From: Odontocerum albicorne
Taxonomy: Eukaryota > Arthropoda > Insecta > Trichoptera > Odontoceridae
Length of the DNA: 64,000 nt
NCBI GenBank assembly: GCA_949825065.1
Contig: OX463838.1
Span: forward strand, 5,310,251 to 5,374,250
Direction: 5' to 3'
Part shown: one piece after another, positions 1 to 10,437 of the stretch
Position numbering within the stretch: position 1 is the stretch's first letter
How the letters are laid out: each line of letters starts with the position of its first letter
Notes under the pieces: generated by a model
Database searches by the model: none
What the model was told of the DNA's origin: nothing
The model's input: only the letters and a program-made list of their open reading frames with translations
Made by a program: the position numbers and the translations under genes

Positions 1-300
1 TGTCAGTCTTTTATGAAATGCCTTATGCTATTTTTTTTCAATATTTTTAAACAAATGTAAGTATATTTTAGGTGTTGCATCTTGAAAAAGAAAACTCATT
101 TTAGACTAAATGTGAGTGTTGAGTAAACAAAGCATGTTTAAGACTGCATTTGATTAAATCTACGAAAGATCCTTAAATGTTGTTCGGGAGCAAACTATTT
201 ACTTTCTGTTTGGCAGTTTGATCAAATTTTGTAGAAACAATGATTTTGAATTTTAACGTAATATTATATTTTTATTTCAGATTTACAAAAAAATTTACTT

Positions 301-839
301 AAGGGTCTTTCAAATTGAGAGTTTTTTTTAATTCTTGGATTAAACACAGATGGCGTCACGACCTTGACTGGATCTTGTGACATTTCAGAAGTGTAACGTA
401 TGACATTTATAAAAATGGAGTCGTATACAACAACAATAACGCTTTCAAATTGAGAATTATTTTATGTATTGTAATCTCCGGAAACGGTGATGTTAATTAG
501 CCACTAAAATCATGTGATCTGACACCGTTCGACTATTTTATTTGTGGTTACGTGAAAAGTCAGGTCTATAAAAATGACCCTAAATCAATTCCTGAGCTCG
601 AGGACGAAATTATTTGCGTTATTGGTGAGTTAGAACCGCAATTATGCCAAAATGTCATCGAAAATTTTGACAAAAGAATGGAGATCTGTAGAGCTGCAAG
701 AGGTGGACATTTGACGGATTTTTTTTTGTTTAAATATCATACATTATACTTCAATGACCAATAAAAAGTGTTTGAAATCAAAGTAACTTGTGTGTTTTAT
801 TCAAGAATTTAAAAAAATCGCTCAATTTGAAAGACCCTT
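301..839 (+). mobile_element. Deleted mariner-type (IS630/Tc1/mariner) element
   Basis: The two ends form an inverted repeat of about 35 bp: AAGGGTCTTTCAAATTGAG starts at 301 and its reverse complement ends at 839, with a second short match further in. Between them lies only the C-terminal part of a transposase (513-764), so the element is an internally deleted, non-autonomous copy about 540 bp long; complete relatives are usually over 1.2 kb. I could not confirm a clean TA target duplication, because the bases outside the repeats (CTT left, TAT right) do not match. The inverted repeat is clear from the sequence; the superfamily comes from the protein remnant. Confidence 0.8.
513..764 (+). 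pseudogene. Transposase C-terminal remnant (mariner type)
   Basis: An 84-codon open stretch reads CDLTPFDYFICGYVKSQVY at its start, matching the motif around the third catalytic Asp of insect mariner-type transposases (consensus CDLTPxDFFLWG). It then continues through a SIPELEDEI segment to the conserved RAARGGHLTD tail. The helix-turn-helix domains and the first two catalytic Asp residues are absent, so it cannot transpose. There is no ATG: the frame enters from a deletion junction. It sits wholly inside the inverted-repeat element at 301-839. Confidence 0.75.
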
Positions 840-1157
840 TATATGGTAAACATGGGCTAAAAGTATACTTTAATCTAAGTTTAATTCAGTCTTGATATAT
901 TCTTAAAAATACATAAAATTCTGGGTTCCCATTAATGAGTTTTTATTTTGTAACTTTGAATCAATTAAAAAAATTGATAGTGAAATTATATTCAATGCGT
1001 AGATGGAATGTAACAAAAAAATTACATAATTTTATTTTAACCTTAATTCCAAATTCAAAATCTTTTTTTTTGTACGAGTATAAGCAATTGGAAAAAAAAT
1101 CGCACTTTATTCATAATGAATTTAAATATTAATCGTTACTCTTATTTTATCGTATTA
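840..1157. other. No recognisable feature
   Basis: AT-rich unique-looking sequence between the deleted mariner-type element and the next repeat. Short open frames here have low-complexity composition (K, N, F, L) and no recognisable motif. The first 300 bases of the window are similar and also hold nothing I can support. Confidence 0.5.
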
Positions 1158-1456
1158 TTTCAACTAGTTGAAACCCGTGAAATATTCATGGAATTAAAAC
1201 ATTCTACATTTATGAAAATATGTATTGATAAATGTAAAATTGGTTCATATCATTTTTACATCGTCCCCTTTAACACCGGTTCAAAAATTGTTAGCTAGGT
1301 ATTTAAAATTCGTTCAGTATCACGGACCCACCGAGATTCAAATTTTGAATAACTTTCGGAGAGAATCCAAGTATTCCTCTCTCGCTCTCTTGTATTCAAA
1401 ATTCGTATTCTTTCTTTGGCGACAACCATCGTATGGGTTTTGGCCTATTATTTTAA
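1158..1456 (+). repeat. Dispersed repeat, copy 1 (second copy at 58868-59488, minus)
   Basis: This stretch matches, in reverse complement, most of 58868-59488. Shared landmarks in order are GTGAAATATTCA, TTCTACATTTATGAAAATATG, CATCGTCCCCTTT, CCGGTTCAAAAATTGTTAGC and CGGACCCACCGAGATTCAAA. It contains a decayed version of the palindrome seen at 59402-59452 but lacks the long hairpin found in the other copy. No coding capacity is seen. It could be the end of a larger transposon, for example an LTR; I could not find target duplications. Confidence 0.7.
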
Positions 1457-2454
1457 TTTAATTATTAATATTAATTTTAATCAATGCTTACTATAAACTG
1501 ACCCATTCTTTTGATTTCGTAGTATTTTTTTTGTTAGAACTATTCTCAAAACTTAAAAAAAAAACAATATTCGCGCTTGCAGAGTAATACAATAGTGTGG
1601 AATTTTTCAGTTTATATATCATTTATCTTAACTCAAGAATATATAAAACTTAAGATAATGATTCTCTATTCAATGTTTGATGAGATCAAAGAGCACTTAG
1701 TTAATTAATCTAATTTGAGACGAAAAATCTCAAAAAACTTTTCTTTAGTAAGATCAGACATCTGTATACTCACGAGACTATCTGTTTTCTTAGTTAACTT
1801 TAAGATAGCATATTTTTGCTAAAAAAGCTTGAGCGAAAGTTTTCAAGAAAATGTATTTAAAAAGTCTACAAACATTGAAATAAATAAAAAAAAAACCTTC
1901 CAAATGTCAAGATGTTAGCGCCAAGAAGTAATTTTATTATGCCTCGCATTTCTCATTCTGTTTTCTTGTGATCTCGTTATTTTAATGTATTGTGTAGTGT
2001 TTGTAAAGTATCTGTATTTCAAATGATATATTCCTCGTATTTTCCACCATTTTGTCACTCTTTTAAAAAACAATAATTTTAATACAATGTTTTCAAGACA
2101 AAATATTCAAAGTTTCGATAAGTATTAACATGAATCCTTTCATTATTGTTATTATAAAAAAACAATTTTTCTTGATTTTTAAAGCTTTTATTAAAAACAA
2201 TCTAATTCCATTTGCAGGAAACATTCTCCAATAACGTATAAAAACCATACATATAACAAAATCGTATTAGGAAAAAAAAAAGTTTTTTTGATTTGGTGTG
2301 TATGAAATGGAATCTACTTGTGAAAGTAAATATTAGTACTTTCGATGCGTAAGGCATTTTTATAGAATTTTACTTTTTAAATGGGAAGTAGATACACATA
2401 TCATACATTACATCCTTTATAAATTTCCAATAGCATAACAATATTTCAATACTT
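1457..2454. other. No recognisable feature
   Basis: About 1 kb of AT-rich sequence with many homopolymer A and T runs. No open frame of note, no inverted-repeat pair and no repeat relation to the rest of the window was recognised. Confidence 0.5.
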
Positions 2455-3012
2455 AGGTACGACAGCTCTAGAATTAGAGTAGAGTTTACTAGATTATATG
2501 TAACGATTACAATGCATGTACGTAGGTATGACAACTCTATAATTAGAGTGAAGTTTACTAGATTAGATGTTACGATTACAATGCATGTACGTAGGTATGA
2601 TAGCTCTATAATTAGAGTAGAGTTTACTAGATTAGAGTTACGATTACAATGCATGTACGTAGGTATGACAACTTTATAATTAGAGTGAAGTTTACTAGAT
2701 TAAATGTTACGATTACAATGCATGTACGTAGGTATGACAACTCTATAATTGGAGTGGAGTTTACTAGATTAGATGTTACGATTACAGTGCATGTACGTAG
2801 GTATGACAACTCCATAATTAGAGTGGAGTTTACTAGATTAGATGTTACGATTACAATGCGTGTGCATAAGTATGACAACTCTATAATTAGAGCGGAGTTT
2901 ACTAGATTAGATGTTACGATTACAATGCATGTACGTAGGTATGACAACTCTATAATTAGATATGGAGTTTACTAGATTAGATGTTACGATTACAATGCGG
3001 TGTACGTATGGC
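2455..3012. repeat. 69-bp minisatellite, about 8 copies
   Basis: The phrase GTAGGTATGACAACTCTATA recurs at 2522, 2591, 2659, 2728, 2797, 2866 and 2935, a period of 69 bp with one 68-bp unit. The unit includes TTTACTAGATTAGATGTTAC and GATTACAATGCATGTACG. Because 69 is a multiple of three, open frames of about 100 codons with 23-residue repeats run through it on both strands; these are a consequence of the period and not genes. Edge units are more diverged, as usual in such arrays. Confidence 0.95.
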
Positions 3013-4059
3013 GAAAAACTTCAGTACACGAATTAAAAAACACTTTAAAGCAATAAAAACAATACTTTTTCTGAGTTCGTTGAACACCTACCTATATGAT
3101 CGCTTACACCTTCGTTGAAAACCTACATACACATTATTGCTTATTTTCACACCCACCGAACATAAAAATATAACACGTATCACAAAAGCCTTGAAACCAT
3201 TGATAAGGCACACAAAGAAATAAATAACAGTCAATTGAATTTATCCTCCTCTTCGCTTCCAACTCTATTTCTTCTTTATACCATAAACAACAAATAGTAA
3301 AACACTTTTACTCTATTCCTAAAGTATGTAAAACCATAAACAATACATTTAATAATGAAATTAATGTGTACTTCAGTTCTTTTAAACTCACCTGATGATG
3401 ACACAGTAAGTATTAAAATGCATTGTGATGTGCAAAAAATAAAATGGAATGAAATACATCAACCATGTTTTAATTTTATTTTAAAATAAAAAATGCTTAA
3501 AATGTCTTTCACGGTCAAAATTTAACCAATTTTATTTTATTTTTTGTTCTGTAAAATTAGCAAAATGGCACACGGCGTTATGTTTACGATATGTAGATAT
3601 GATACGATATGCATATTAGAATTAAATAAAGGAACTTTGAAATTTAAGTACTAAAATATGATTTTAAAGTTGAAATATGATTTATAAATCATGATTTTAA
3701 AGAAAAAAGTGTTCAATTTGACACATATCTCAAATATTAAATATAAAAAAAATATTAAACAAAAGAGATGATACACAAATCTTTTTGCGAATATGAAACA
3801 CTCGTAAATTACCAAACGCTGTCGTTATAAACCGGTACCATTTTTATTTATCTTTATTCACAATACATGGTCAGCCCAGTGACGAAAACATTTGAAATTT
3901 TCAATTAACAAAAGTAGTTAACATATTTTAAAAAAAAATGAAGATTTAAAGTGACTTAAATAAATGAGGATTTAAAATGACTAAAATGAGGATTTAAAGA
4001 GACTTAAATTTAAAGCAATTTAAATAAGTTGATGCCTCATACTACAAAATATCATCATA
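3013..4059. other. AT-rich spacer; ends with a block shared with 30.7 kb
   Basis: No gene seen. Around 3385-3430 the stretch ACCTGATGATGACACAG followed by GTATTAAAATGC resembles ACCTGATGAAAATACAG followed by GTATGTTAAAATGC near 30737-30765. Both lie several hundred bases downstream of a minisatellite, so the arrays may sit inside members of one repeat family. From 3930 to 4020 there is a short degenerate repetition of GAGGATTTAAA. Confidence 0.45.
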
Positions 4060-4279
4060 CCATTTCTATGTCAGGGTAGACAGAGAAAACTGACTGGCAT
4101 TCTTTCCTAACTCGACAAACACATCCTTTGCCTCATCCGCACCTATACACTTTCTCAAATAACTCCTACGATTTCTTGGACTTTCTACGTTTCTTTCTTT
4201 CAATTTATCCTGCACTTTATCTATCCTCACTTTTCTTAGTCTCGTTTACCTTGTCTTCCATATTTATATTTGCATTGTA
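4060..4279 (-). mobile_element. LINE reverse-transcriptase 3' fragment, part 1 (interrupted)
   Basis: On the minus strand this matches the downstream part of two other fragments (28935-29390 and 57300-57620): CTACGATTTCTTGGACTTTC and similar CT-rich blocks align in order. It continues beyond mariner copy A at 5226-5480, so the mariner landed in an existing LINE relic. The fragment is 5' truncated and frameshifted. Placement in a particular LINE clade is not possible from this piece. Confidence 0.55.
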
Positions 4280-5223
4280 CGAGGCGTATCCAGAAAGTAA
4301 GTGTACTGAGGCTCTCACGACCGGATGGATTTTATTTTCGACATGTTGGCTACACTTCCGTGTAGCCTGACCCTTCCCCTCCACAACGAGACCGGTTCGA
4401 GGTCAGTACGTTGAGAAGTGTCGACGCGATAACACGTTTCGTGAAAAATGTCAAACCAATCTCCCGCCATGTGCGAAATTTTGTAAAAATGCAAGAGTTT
4501 TTGAGGCGCTGCAAACTCCATGGAGATTAATTTCTCCGCTCCATCGTTATTGGAGATGAAACTTGGGTTACGCACTACACGCCTGAAACCAAAAAGCAGT
4601 CTCAACAGTGGCGTCACACCTCTTCACCCTCCGCCAAAAAGTTCAAAACCACAATTTCAGCCAAGAAAATTATGGCATCCGTGTTTTGGGACTGTCAAGG
4701 CATAATTTTAATTGAATATATGCCTCAAGGGAAGACCATCAGCTCTGGAAGATACTGTGAGACCCTAAAAAAATTGCTTCAGAACAAGAGAAGAGGCATG
4801 CTGACAAAGGGAGTCTGCCTGCTACACGACAATGTCAGACCACACACGGCCAACGCCACGAAGGAACTGCCCGCCTCATTTAAATGGGTTGTCCTGAACC
4901 ATCCCGCGCATTTCCCTGACCTAGCACCTTCAGATTACTATCTCTTTACCTCCCTGAAGCTGCACATGGGTGGAAAAAGGTTTTCAACCGACGAGGAGGT
5001 AAATGAGGAGGTGGAGAAGTGGACGGAGGGGTTGGCGGGAAACTACTTCGAGGAAGGCATCAAAAAGTTGATACCCCGCTTTACCACCTGCATTGAGAGG
5101 AATGGCGACTATGTCGAAAAATAGCTTACATATGAACTACGGTAAGCACGTAATTTTTTTGTTTAAATAAAAAAAATTGCAACCTACAAAAATTCAGTAC
5201 ACTTAGTTTCTAGATATGCCTCG
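4280..5223 (+). mobile_element. mariner copy A, internally deleted
   Basis: The ends are imperfect inverted repeats: CGAGGCGTATCCAGAAAGTA at the left and the complement of CTAGATATGCCTCG at the right, extending over about 30 bp up to AGTGTACTGA. A TA dinucleotide flanks each end (4278-4279 and 5224-5225), the standard mariner target duplication. At 944 bp it is shorter than a full mariner (about 1.3 kb). The missing part is the N-terminal DNA-binding region of the transposase. Mariner copy B at 27966-28918 belongs to the same family but lacks a different segment. Confidence 0.93.
4448..5124 (+). pseudogene. mariner transposase, N-terminal deletion (copy A)
   Basis: The original start codon survives at 4448 (MSNQSPAMCEIL), but after about 12 codons the sequence jumps to the catalytic half. 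From 4489 the frame reads MQEFLRRCKLHGD, meets a stop at 4528, then runs open from 4531 to 5124. It contains GDETWVTHYTPETK with the first catalytic Asp, LLHDNVRPHTA with the second, and PDLAPSDYYLF with the third. Thirty-four residues separate the second and third Asp, the DD34D signature of mariner. The end is ERNGDYVEK. Loss of the helix-turn-helix region plus the stop makes it inactive; the catalytic triad itself is intact. Confidence 0.9.
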
Positions 5224-5225
5224 TA

Positions 5226-5480
5226 TATTGTTTTAGTTAGTCTTTGTTCGTTCGTTTGTTCAACAGGTCCAAACCATCACAGATGGGTTTTCTTGATTTT
5301 ACTTTTCATCAGCCTGAAGTGAAATTTATCCCCAATCACTTCGTTTAGTATTCCATCATACATTGTCACTCCGTGTATTATTTTTAGTGCACGCATTTCT
5401 ACATAATTTATTCGACTTTTTTCCGCCTTTTTCTACGTCCGCGTTCTTCCAAACATCAAAGGTGGTACTAAAATACTCCT
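5226..5480 (-). mobile_element. LINE reverse-transcriptase 3' fragment, part 2
   Basis: The minus strand translates around 5280-5400 as MRALKIIHGVTMYDG, NEVIGDKFHFRLMKSKIK, then a WFG..EQTNEQRLTK stretch. This is the typical C-terminal pattern of insect LINE polymerases (RNEVIRERFG, then WFGHVKRMNEERLTK). It joins part 1 across mariner copy A and is homologous to the minus-strand fragments at 28935-29390 and 57300-57620. Several stops and shifts show it is old. Confidence 0.65.
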
Positions 5481-6174
5481 GTGAACAGCATCTTAGCAGA
5501 TTCTAATGAACTTAGATGATGAAATTCTCAAAAAAAATCTTAAAACAATTCCTTCGTATATTTTGAGAAACTTCTTTACATTCTGAAACAGCTATACGAT
5601 AAAACCCGTCATATTTTAAGAAAGAAAATTCTTGGCGCCTGTTTCAAAGCACACGCCATCAATTTGTTTACGTAGCGGATTACTTGTTTCAAGAGTTTTA
5701 AGCCGTTTAAAGTCTTAAACCGTTTAATTATACCCTACCGTACTCGTTAACATATGACAGTAGGATATACGCTTGGGTTAAAATGGCCGCTATGAAAAAT
5801 AAGCTTAAATCTTTTTGATATTCAGAAAGTAAAAAAAAACATCTTATTTGAAAGTCCAGGTCTCTGTAAACTCAATGATAAGACGTACATCTCTTAATTT
5901 GTTGGTTACGACTTCAATTCCTTTTGGTATCGATATGTTTAAGAATAGTTTTTTTCTCAAGGGCTTTCTAAAAGCTTTCTGATTACTTAGGAGATATTAC
6001 ACCTGTCAATAAGCCCGTAATAATATTATACACGTGTATTCAGAAAAAAAATATTTCCATAAAATGTTATTATTTCACTGCACCTTCATTGTATACAGAA
6101 CCACCTAGTGGGTATATGTGCCAATTTTGCTTTTAGATAATCTCCTCTATGTTACCATAAATGTGTTATATAAT
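5481..6174. other. No recognisable feature
   Basis: Unique-looking sequence of mixed composition. I found no frame with a recognisable protein pattern and no inverted-repeat pair. Confidence 0.45.
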
Positions 6175-6275
6175 CTTTTTTTTCAAATCTAGGTACCACA
6201 GGGAATCGAACTCAGAACACCAGGATGGTTAATAAATGTATTAACAATTAGACTACGGAGGAACTCAATAATAAG
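6175..6275 (-). mobile_element. Degenerate tRNA-derived SINE head
   Basis: On the minus strand CCTCCGTAGTCTAATTGTTA resembles an A box, and GAGTTCGATTCC about 50 bases later resembles the tRNA B box (GGTTCGANTCC), followed by a T-run. The CCTCCGT start matches the better preserved SINEs at 51881 and 56953. No intact tRNA fold is expected from this sequence, and the tail seen in the better copies is not recognisable here. Confidence 0.5.
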
Positions 6276-6467
6276 TTGTAAATAAAATGTTAATTTTAAA
6301 AGGGTTGAGATTATTATTTTTTAAGTTCAACGAACGATTTCTCGTATTTGACTTGTCACAATGTAACATAAAAGCAGGTTTTTATCTTCTTATTGGCTGG
6401 TAGAAAACAATTGCTATAGGGTTGGTTGTAAACCTGCCAAATTTCTTAAATTTTTTTTATCATCCAT

Positions 6468-6535
6468 GTTTTTACTCCATACAGTGCTATAAAAAATATT
6501 GGAGTCTTTACTAGGCGGATTTTGATATTTCTGTA
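6468..6535 (-). pseudogene. Short LINE reverse-transcriptase remnant
   Basis: The minus strand reads KIRLVKTPIFFIALYGVKTW, close to the LINE polymerase motif with LLYGSETW, which follows the catalytic core in RTE-like and related elements. It is only about 22 codons long, next to the left end of the TTAA MITE at 6554. It may once have been continuous with other LINE material, but the plus-strand LINE end at 7175 is in the opposite orientation. Confidence 0.5.
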
Positions 6536-6553
6536 TAAAGGCCTTGTTACTAA

Positions 6554-7162
6554 CCTTTCCTTCCCTGTGTTGGGTGTCTTCTACACGTTGCTTCTAATAA
6601 CCATCAATATCTCTATAAATATTATAAATACAAGGTTAAGATTTTAGGTATTCCTCCATAATATATTTACGCATTGATTTAAAAAATAATATTAATAATA
6701 ATCAGAATTTATCGACTACATCGAGGTGTTTTGTAAAGATCGAAAACAAATTCGCATTTAAACGCTGCGAGTGCCTCGTCTTGACGATAGGTGAATAGTA
6801 TGCGGGAAGCGCGACACTATATTTGCATCTCACTCTTGCATACTAGACTGAATTGCGAGAAGCTGAATTGTCTCAAAGGCGTAAGCGCCGGGGTATGCGA
6901 CTGACGTTCCGCGCCATTAGTAGCTTCTAGGCTTGCAAATAGGTTAGACGTATGCCCGTTCCGTGAGCGTTGCCAGATGGTTTTTTAATGTTTTCAGCAA
7001 ATAAATCTCAATAATTATAATTTTTAACTTCAATTATAATTAATTAAGGGGATTATCTATGTATGTTCTTATTTTTCCGATTAAAAATCGCAAATTTTTT
7101 ATTGCTTACTCACTACCCAACACCGGAGCACGCGTATTATTTTTATCACCGTAAGGGAAGGG
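6554..7162 (-). mobile_element. piggyBac-like MITE, family a, copy 1
   Basis: The 609-bp element ends in CCTTTCCTTCCCTGTG at the left and CACCGTAAGGGAAGGG at the right, flanked by CTAA (a decayed TTAA, 6550-6553) and TTAA (7163-7166). It is homologous along its length to 21183-21807 and 47648-48283 in the opposite orientation. A TTAA target site with CCYTTCC ends is characteristic of piggyBac-type transposition. There is no transposase, so it depends on a helper. Its GC-rich middle (GGCGTAAGCGCCGGGGTATG) stands out from the surroundings. Confidence 0.85.
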
Positions 7163-7174
7163 TTAAATACTAAG

Positions 7175-7417
7175 GACTGGGACCAGGTGGCTCGAGACCG
7201 TGAGAGGTGGAGAGCCGTATGTTCTCAGGCTGATGGCGTCACAGCGGCTAGACGTGTGAGAAACAGTCTGCGCGCTGCGAACATGCGTCGACATGACCAG
7301 GCGGCTCAGCAGGGTCCACATGTCTGTGGCATTTGCGGGAGGGAGTGCGCATCCAGGATCGGGCTGTTCTCTCACAGAAGATCACACGATCGACGTGGGA
7401 GAACGTTTCAGGACTGA
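7175..7417 (+). pseudogene. LINE polyprotein C-terminus with C2H2-like zinc finger
   Basis: An 81-codon open stretch begins DWDQVARDRERWRAV, the pattern that ends many LINE reverse transcriptases (ARDRxxWR). It then has an Arg-rich linker and finally CGICGRECASRIGLFSHRRS with a further His, a C-x2-C-x12-H-x3-H finger. This finger is known from the C-termini of several LINE families, where it probably binds nucleic acid. The frame enters right after the TTAA of the MITE at 6554-7162 without its own ATG, so it is a truncated relic. GC content is clearly above the neighbours, suggesting it is relatively young. Confidence 0.75.
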
Positions 7418-7420
7418 CGT

Positions 7421-8199
7421 TGGAGTGGCGAGGGGATCCTCGACTGCGAGGCCCGGCAATGATAAAGGCCTTGTAGTTCATATTTTTATCAAACTTTAAG
7501 CTGATTGGGTCAAAATTTTATGTGCCGAAATATAATTTTCTTTTTTACTAAAATATATAATTAAGTAAATATATTTTTATTTTTTCTTTATGCAGAATAT
7601 GTGAGTTTAAACCGTGAAAAGAATGCCTTGCAGAAATCTTTATTCCTTACTTTCGGATACAGAGACGATATCAGATATTAGAGCAGGGTCCATCAATCAC
7701 TGTTTTTGAAGAGATTCGGGTGTTATATTTCATTTTAACGTTGTCATAAAGCAGATCCCATGTGCAGATTAACAATTTTAAAATATATCATCCAGTTTAC
7801 GTATGTTGCTGATTTAACATTTTTTCCAGCATATTTTTACTAACACCTTTACGTATATTATTTTTATCTTTATTTTATCGAAATAACTTCCGCACAGTGA
7901 ACTAATGTTTTCAATAGATAAAAAAATCCTTTGTTGATTTGCTTTAAAAAAATCAAATGATCAAATTGCATTTTTAAGAAAACGATTTCTCGAAATGAAT
8001 AAAAAAAATCTGCTTGATAAAGTTTGGATAAGTGACAGGCATATTTTATTCTATTGGCGCATTTACTGAAACTACGAAACGAAATTAATATAAACACATT
8101 TTTATGTAATTATAATAATTTTATTTAATACTCAATGTTTTACGTTTCTTAAAAAAAAAAATTAGTTAATGTTTTATTATGGATATAAAACAAATAATT
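7421..8199. other. No recognisable feature
   Basis: LINE 3' flank fading into AT-rich sequence. The minus-strand frame at 7870-8097 has an amino-acid composition typical of translated AT-rich DNA and no motif. Confidence 0.45.
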
Positions 8200-8460
8200 G
8201 AGTGGGTCACAACCAGACATGACTACCCCACATTTGCCTTGTTTTGAGATAATTGACTTCAAAGTTGCAGACCTATAAAAAATGGTTTGTTTTCTGTTGT
8301 TTACAAAATGTAACGGTATATATCTGCACTTATGGTGAATTATACACTCATAATAATGTTTGGTTCTGATAGAAATGGGTATAAGGATCTAGCGTATGTG
8401 CCTAACTCAAATTTTATTGTACATTTTTGTGGAATAGTCAAGTCTGGTTCTGACCCACTC
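8200..8460. mobile_element. 261-bp MITE with about 40-bp inverted repeats
   Basis: The left end GAGTGGGTCACAACCAGACA and the reverse complement of the right end, GAGTGGGTCAGAACCAGACT, match almost base for base. The match continues (TGACTA-CCCACA against TGACTATTCCACA) for about 40 bp. The interior has no coding capacity. Flanks are AATT on the left and ATAT on the right, so the target duplication and hence the superfamily are undecided. I saw no second copy in the window. Confidence 0.85.
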
Positions 8461-8910
8461 ATATTATGATATATAACAAAGAGAAACATGTAAGAACATT
8501 GATTCTACAAATATATCTATATAGTGCAGAAACATGGAGCTAGAGAAAGCGAATGTAAGAAAATAAACGTCTTGGACAGATTATCAACGCAATGGTTATA
8601 CTTTGTAAAGAATGTATCCAGCAGTTCACTCCAAGGGTGTAGTAAAAATTCTACTGACAAAGAAAAATAGAGGTGTAACATTATTTCTGCAGTGTGAACG
8701 ATTCGTTCCCAAAATCAAATCTTATTATCACAACAGCTGTGAAAATAATACAATGAATAAAAAAAAACTGAATACTAACGACAATATATGATGCCGACCA
8801 CAAAATGATGGACAGGTTATCTTTAGGATGGTTGACACATTTTACCTTCGTTGTTATTTTGTTTCGATCTAAATAATATAAAATATTATATTACATCATG
8901 ACATACTACC
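8461..8910. other. No recognisable feature
   Basis: Moderately AT-rich spacer between the 261-bp MITE and the next mariner element. No motif recognised. Confidence 0.45.
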
Positions 8911-9826
8911 TTGATCTAAAAGTTTTAGGATCGGCCACATGTGGCACTGTCAGTCGCCCGATTGGAATTCTTTTTTTTTGTTAGGTTACCACATCTATCA
9001 TTGACACTTCTCTCCAAATTTCAGCGTCATAGCTTGACATTTGTAAAAGTTGCGCTGTACTGAGTACATCTACCTTTGTGCGTGTTTTCGATTTTTGACA
9101 AGTTTGAAAATGGCATCAGCTGTGCATCAACGAGTTTGCATTAAATTTTATCTGAAAAACGGATTTAACGGTCCGCAGACCTTGGAAATGTTGGAGAAGT
9201 GTTTTTTGGTGGCACGAACGCTTCAGAAGTGGTCGTGAGTCGGTCGAGGATGACGAACGCAGTGTCAGTCGAAAACCGATGAAAACATCGATAAAATCAA
9301 AGAAATGTTGGCCGAAAACCGCAAATTGACCATCAGAGAGCTGGCAGAGGACTTGAACATCGCTTATGGATCCGCTCAAGATATTTTGATTAGTAATTTG
9401 GGGCTCAGACGTGTCGCTGCAAAACTGGTACCGAAACACCTCAATTTCATGCAAAAAAAGGACCGCGTTGAAATCGCGAAAGACATGATTTCCATGAGTT
9501 TTTGACCAAAAACAACACGACTTCTATCCAGCAGCTTTTGAATTCGCCTGATTTGGCTTCCTGCGAGTTTTTTCTGTTCAACCGACTTAAAAAATCGCTT
9601 CGCGGAACGCGTTACAGCACCCGAGAGGATGTCATGAAAAAATCGAAGACGGCTCTGATGGACATACCGAAAATTGAGTACTAGCGGTGTTTCGAGGATT
9701 GGATCAAGCGCTGGCGTAAGTGCGTTGCAGTCGATGGGGAGTACTTTGAAGGGGACCATATCAATTTTGAGGAATAAACTTGTATTTTCGATTTTATGAA
9801 TAAAGTCCTAAAACTTTTTGATCAAT
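8911..9826 (+). mobile_element. mariner-type element, internally deleted (second family)
   Basis: The ends TTGATCTAAAAGTTTTAGGA (8911) and AGTCCTAAAACTTTTTGATC (about 9804-9823) are inverted repeats of about 22 bp. Inside is a transposase whose N-terminus and C-terminus survive while the catalytic centre is gone. At about 915 bp it is roughly 400 bp short of a full element. I cannot fix a clean TA duplication, because the repeat edges are ambiguous by a few bases. Confidence 0.85.
9109..9777 (+). pseudogene. mariner-type transposase with catalytic core deleted
   Basis: The start is MASAVHQRVCIKFYLKNGFN, the first helix-turn-helix of the transposase family whose members begin in this way. After a frameshift near 9235 it runs on with IKEMLAENRKLTIRELAEDL, the second helix-turn-helix (NIAYGSAQDIL), then LVPKHLNFMQKKDR. 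Near 9495 the frame jumps to NSPDLASCEFFLFNRLKK, so the first two catalytic Asp residues are missing. The third is replaced by Glu (usual motif PDLAPCDFFLF). A stop at 9682 precedes the final WRKCVAVDGEYFEG tail. It is clearly inactive. Confidence 0.85.
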
Positions 9827-10437
9827 TGAGAGCTTATTTCTATGAAATAATCAAGCATGTCAATTATTTTATATATGTGGAGTGGTTTTTTTTTCATAAC
9901 TTGGTTGAAAATCATTACTTATGGCTTTAAGTGTGTGTTAGTATTTTGAGGCTCGACAAGTTTTGACGAGTCATTTTCATAAAGCTAATTGTTTCATAAA
10001 ATTGTTGTCCCCAAAAAAACTTTGTGGTACTAATGATTTATGTTTCCATGTCATTTTGAGGTATTATAACCTTCTCACTGTGTAAAGTACAGATGGTTTT
10101 AGTTGGGTCTATCTTTTGAAAAAAGTTCAACTGTTCATGAGAGATTTATTTTCTGTAGTTGCCAGATAGACGTTTTTTCAGGTCATTAGTCTCGCTGAAA
10201 AAGTAGCTCCATTTGGATTGATGCATTGAAATTATTTGAGCCTTAAAATACATAAACGCGGTAAGTACTGTAAATATTTAAGCAAAATTTCAAATATTCG
10301 TTAGAAATAAATAATTTAGTAAAAAGATTTTCAATCTAGATAGTTCAAAACGAAGTTTAATCAGTCTGTTTATACATAAGTCTCTCCATGAGTGATGCAA
10401 TAATTTATCAAACCAATCATCTTAGCCCCGATACCAT
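9827..10437. other. No recognisable feature
   Basis: AT-rich spacer between the mariner-type element and the LTR-like repeat. No open frame or inverted repeat recognised. Confidence 0.45.

Noticed and set aside
2370..2975. Overlapping open frames of about 100 codons on both strands with 23-residue repeats
   Set aside because: They follow from a 69-bp tandem unit (a multiple of three) without stops; both strands are open equally and no start context or family pattern is present.
3391..3425. Hammerhead ribozyme at CCTGATGATGACACAG
   Set aside because: CTGATGA is present, but no GAAA core segment or cleavage triplet follows in the right place.
7163..7499. Several overlapping frames on both strands around the LINE C-terminus
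   Set aside because: Only the frame with ARDRERW and the C2H2-like motif matches a known family; the others are shadows in a GC-rich patch.
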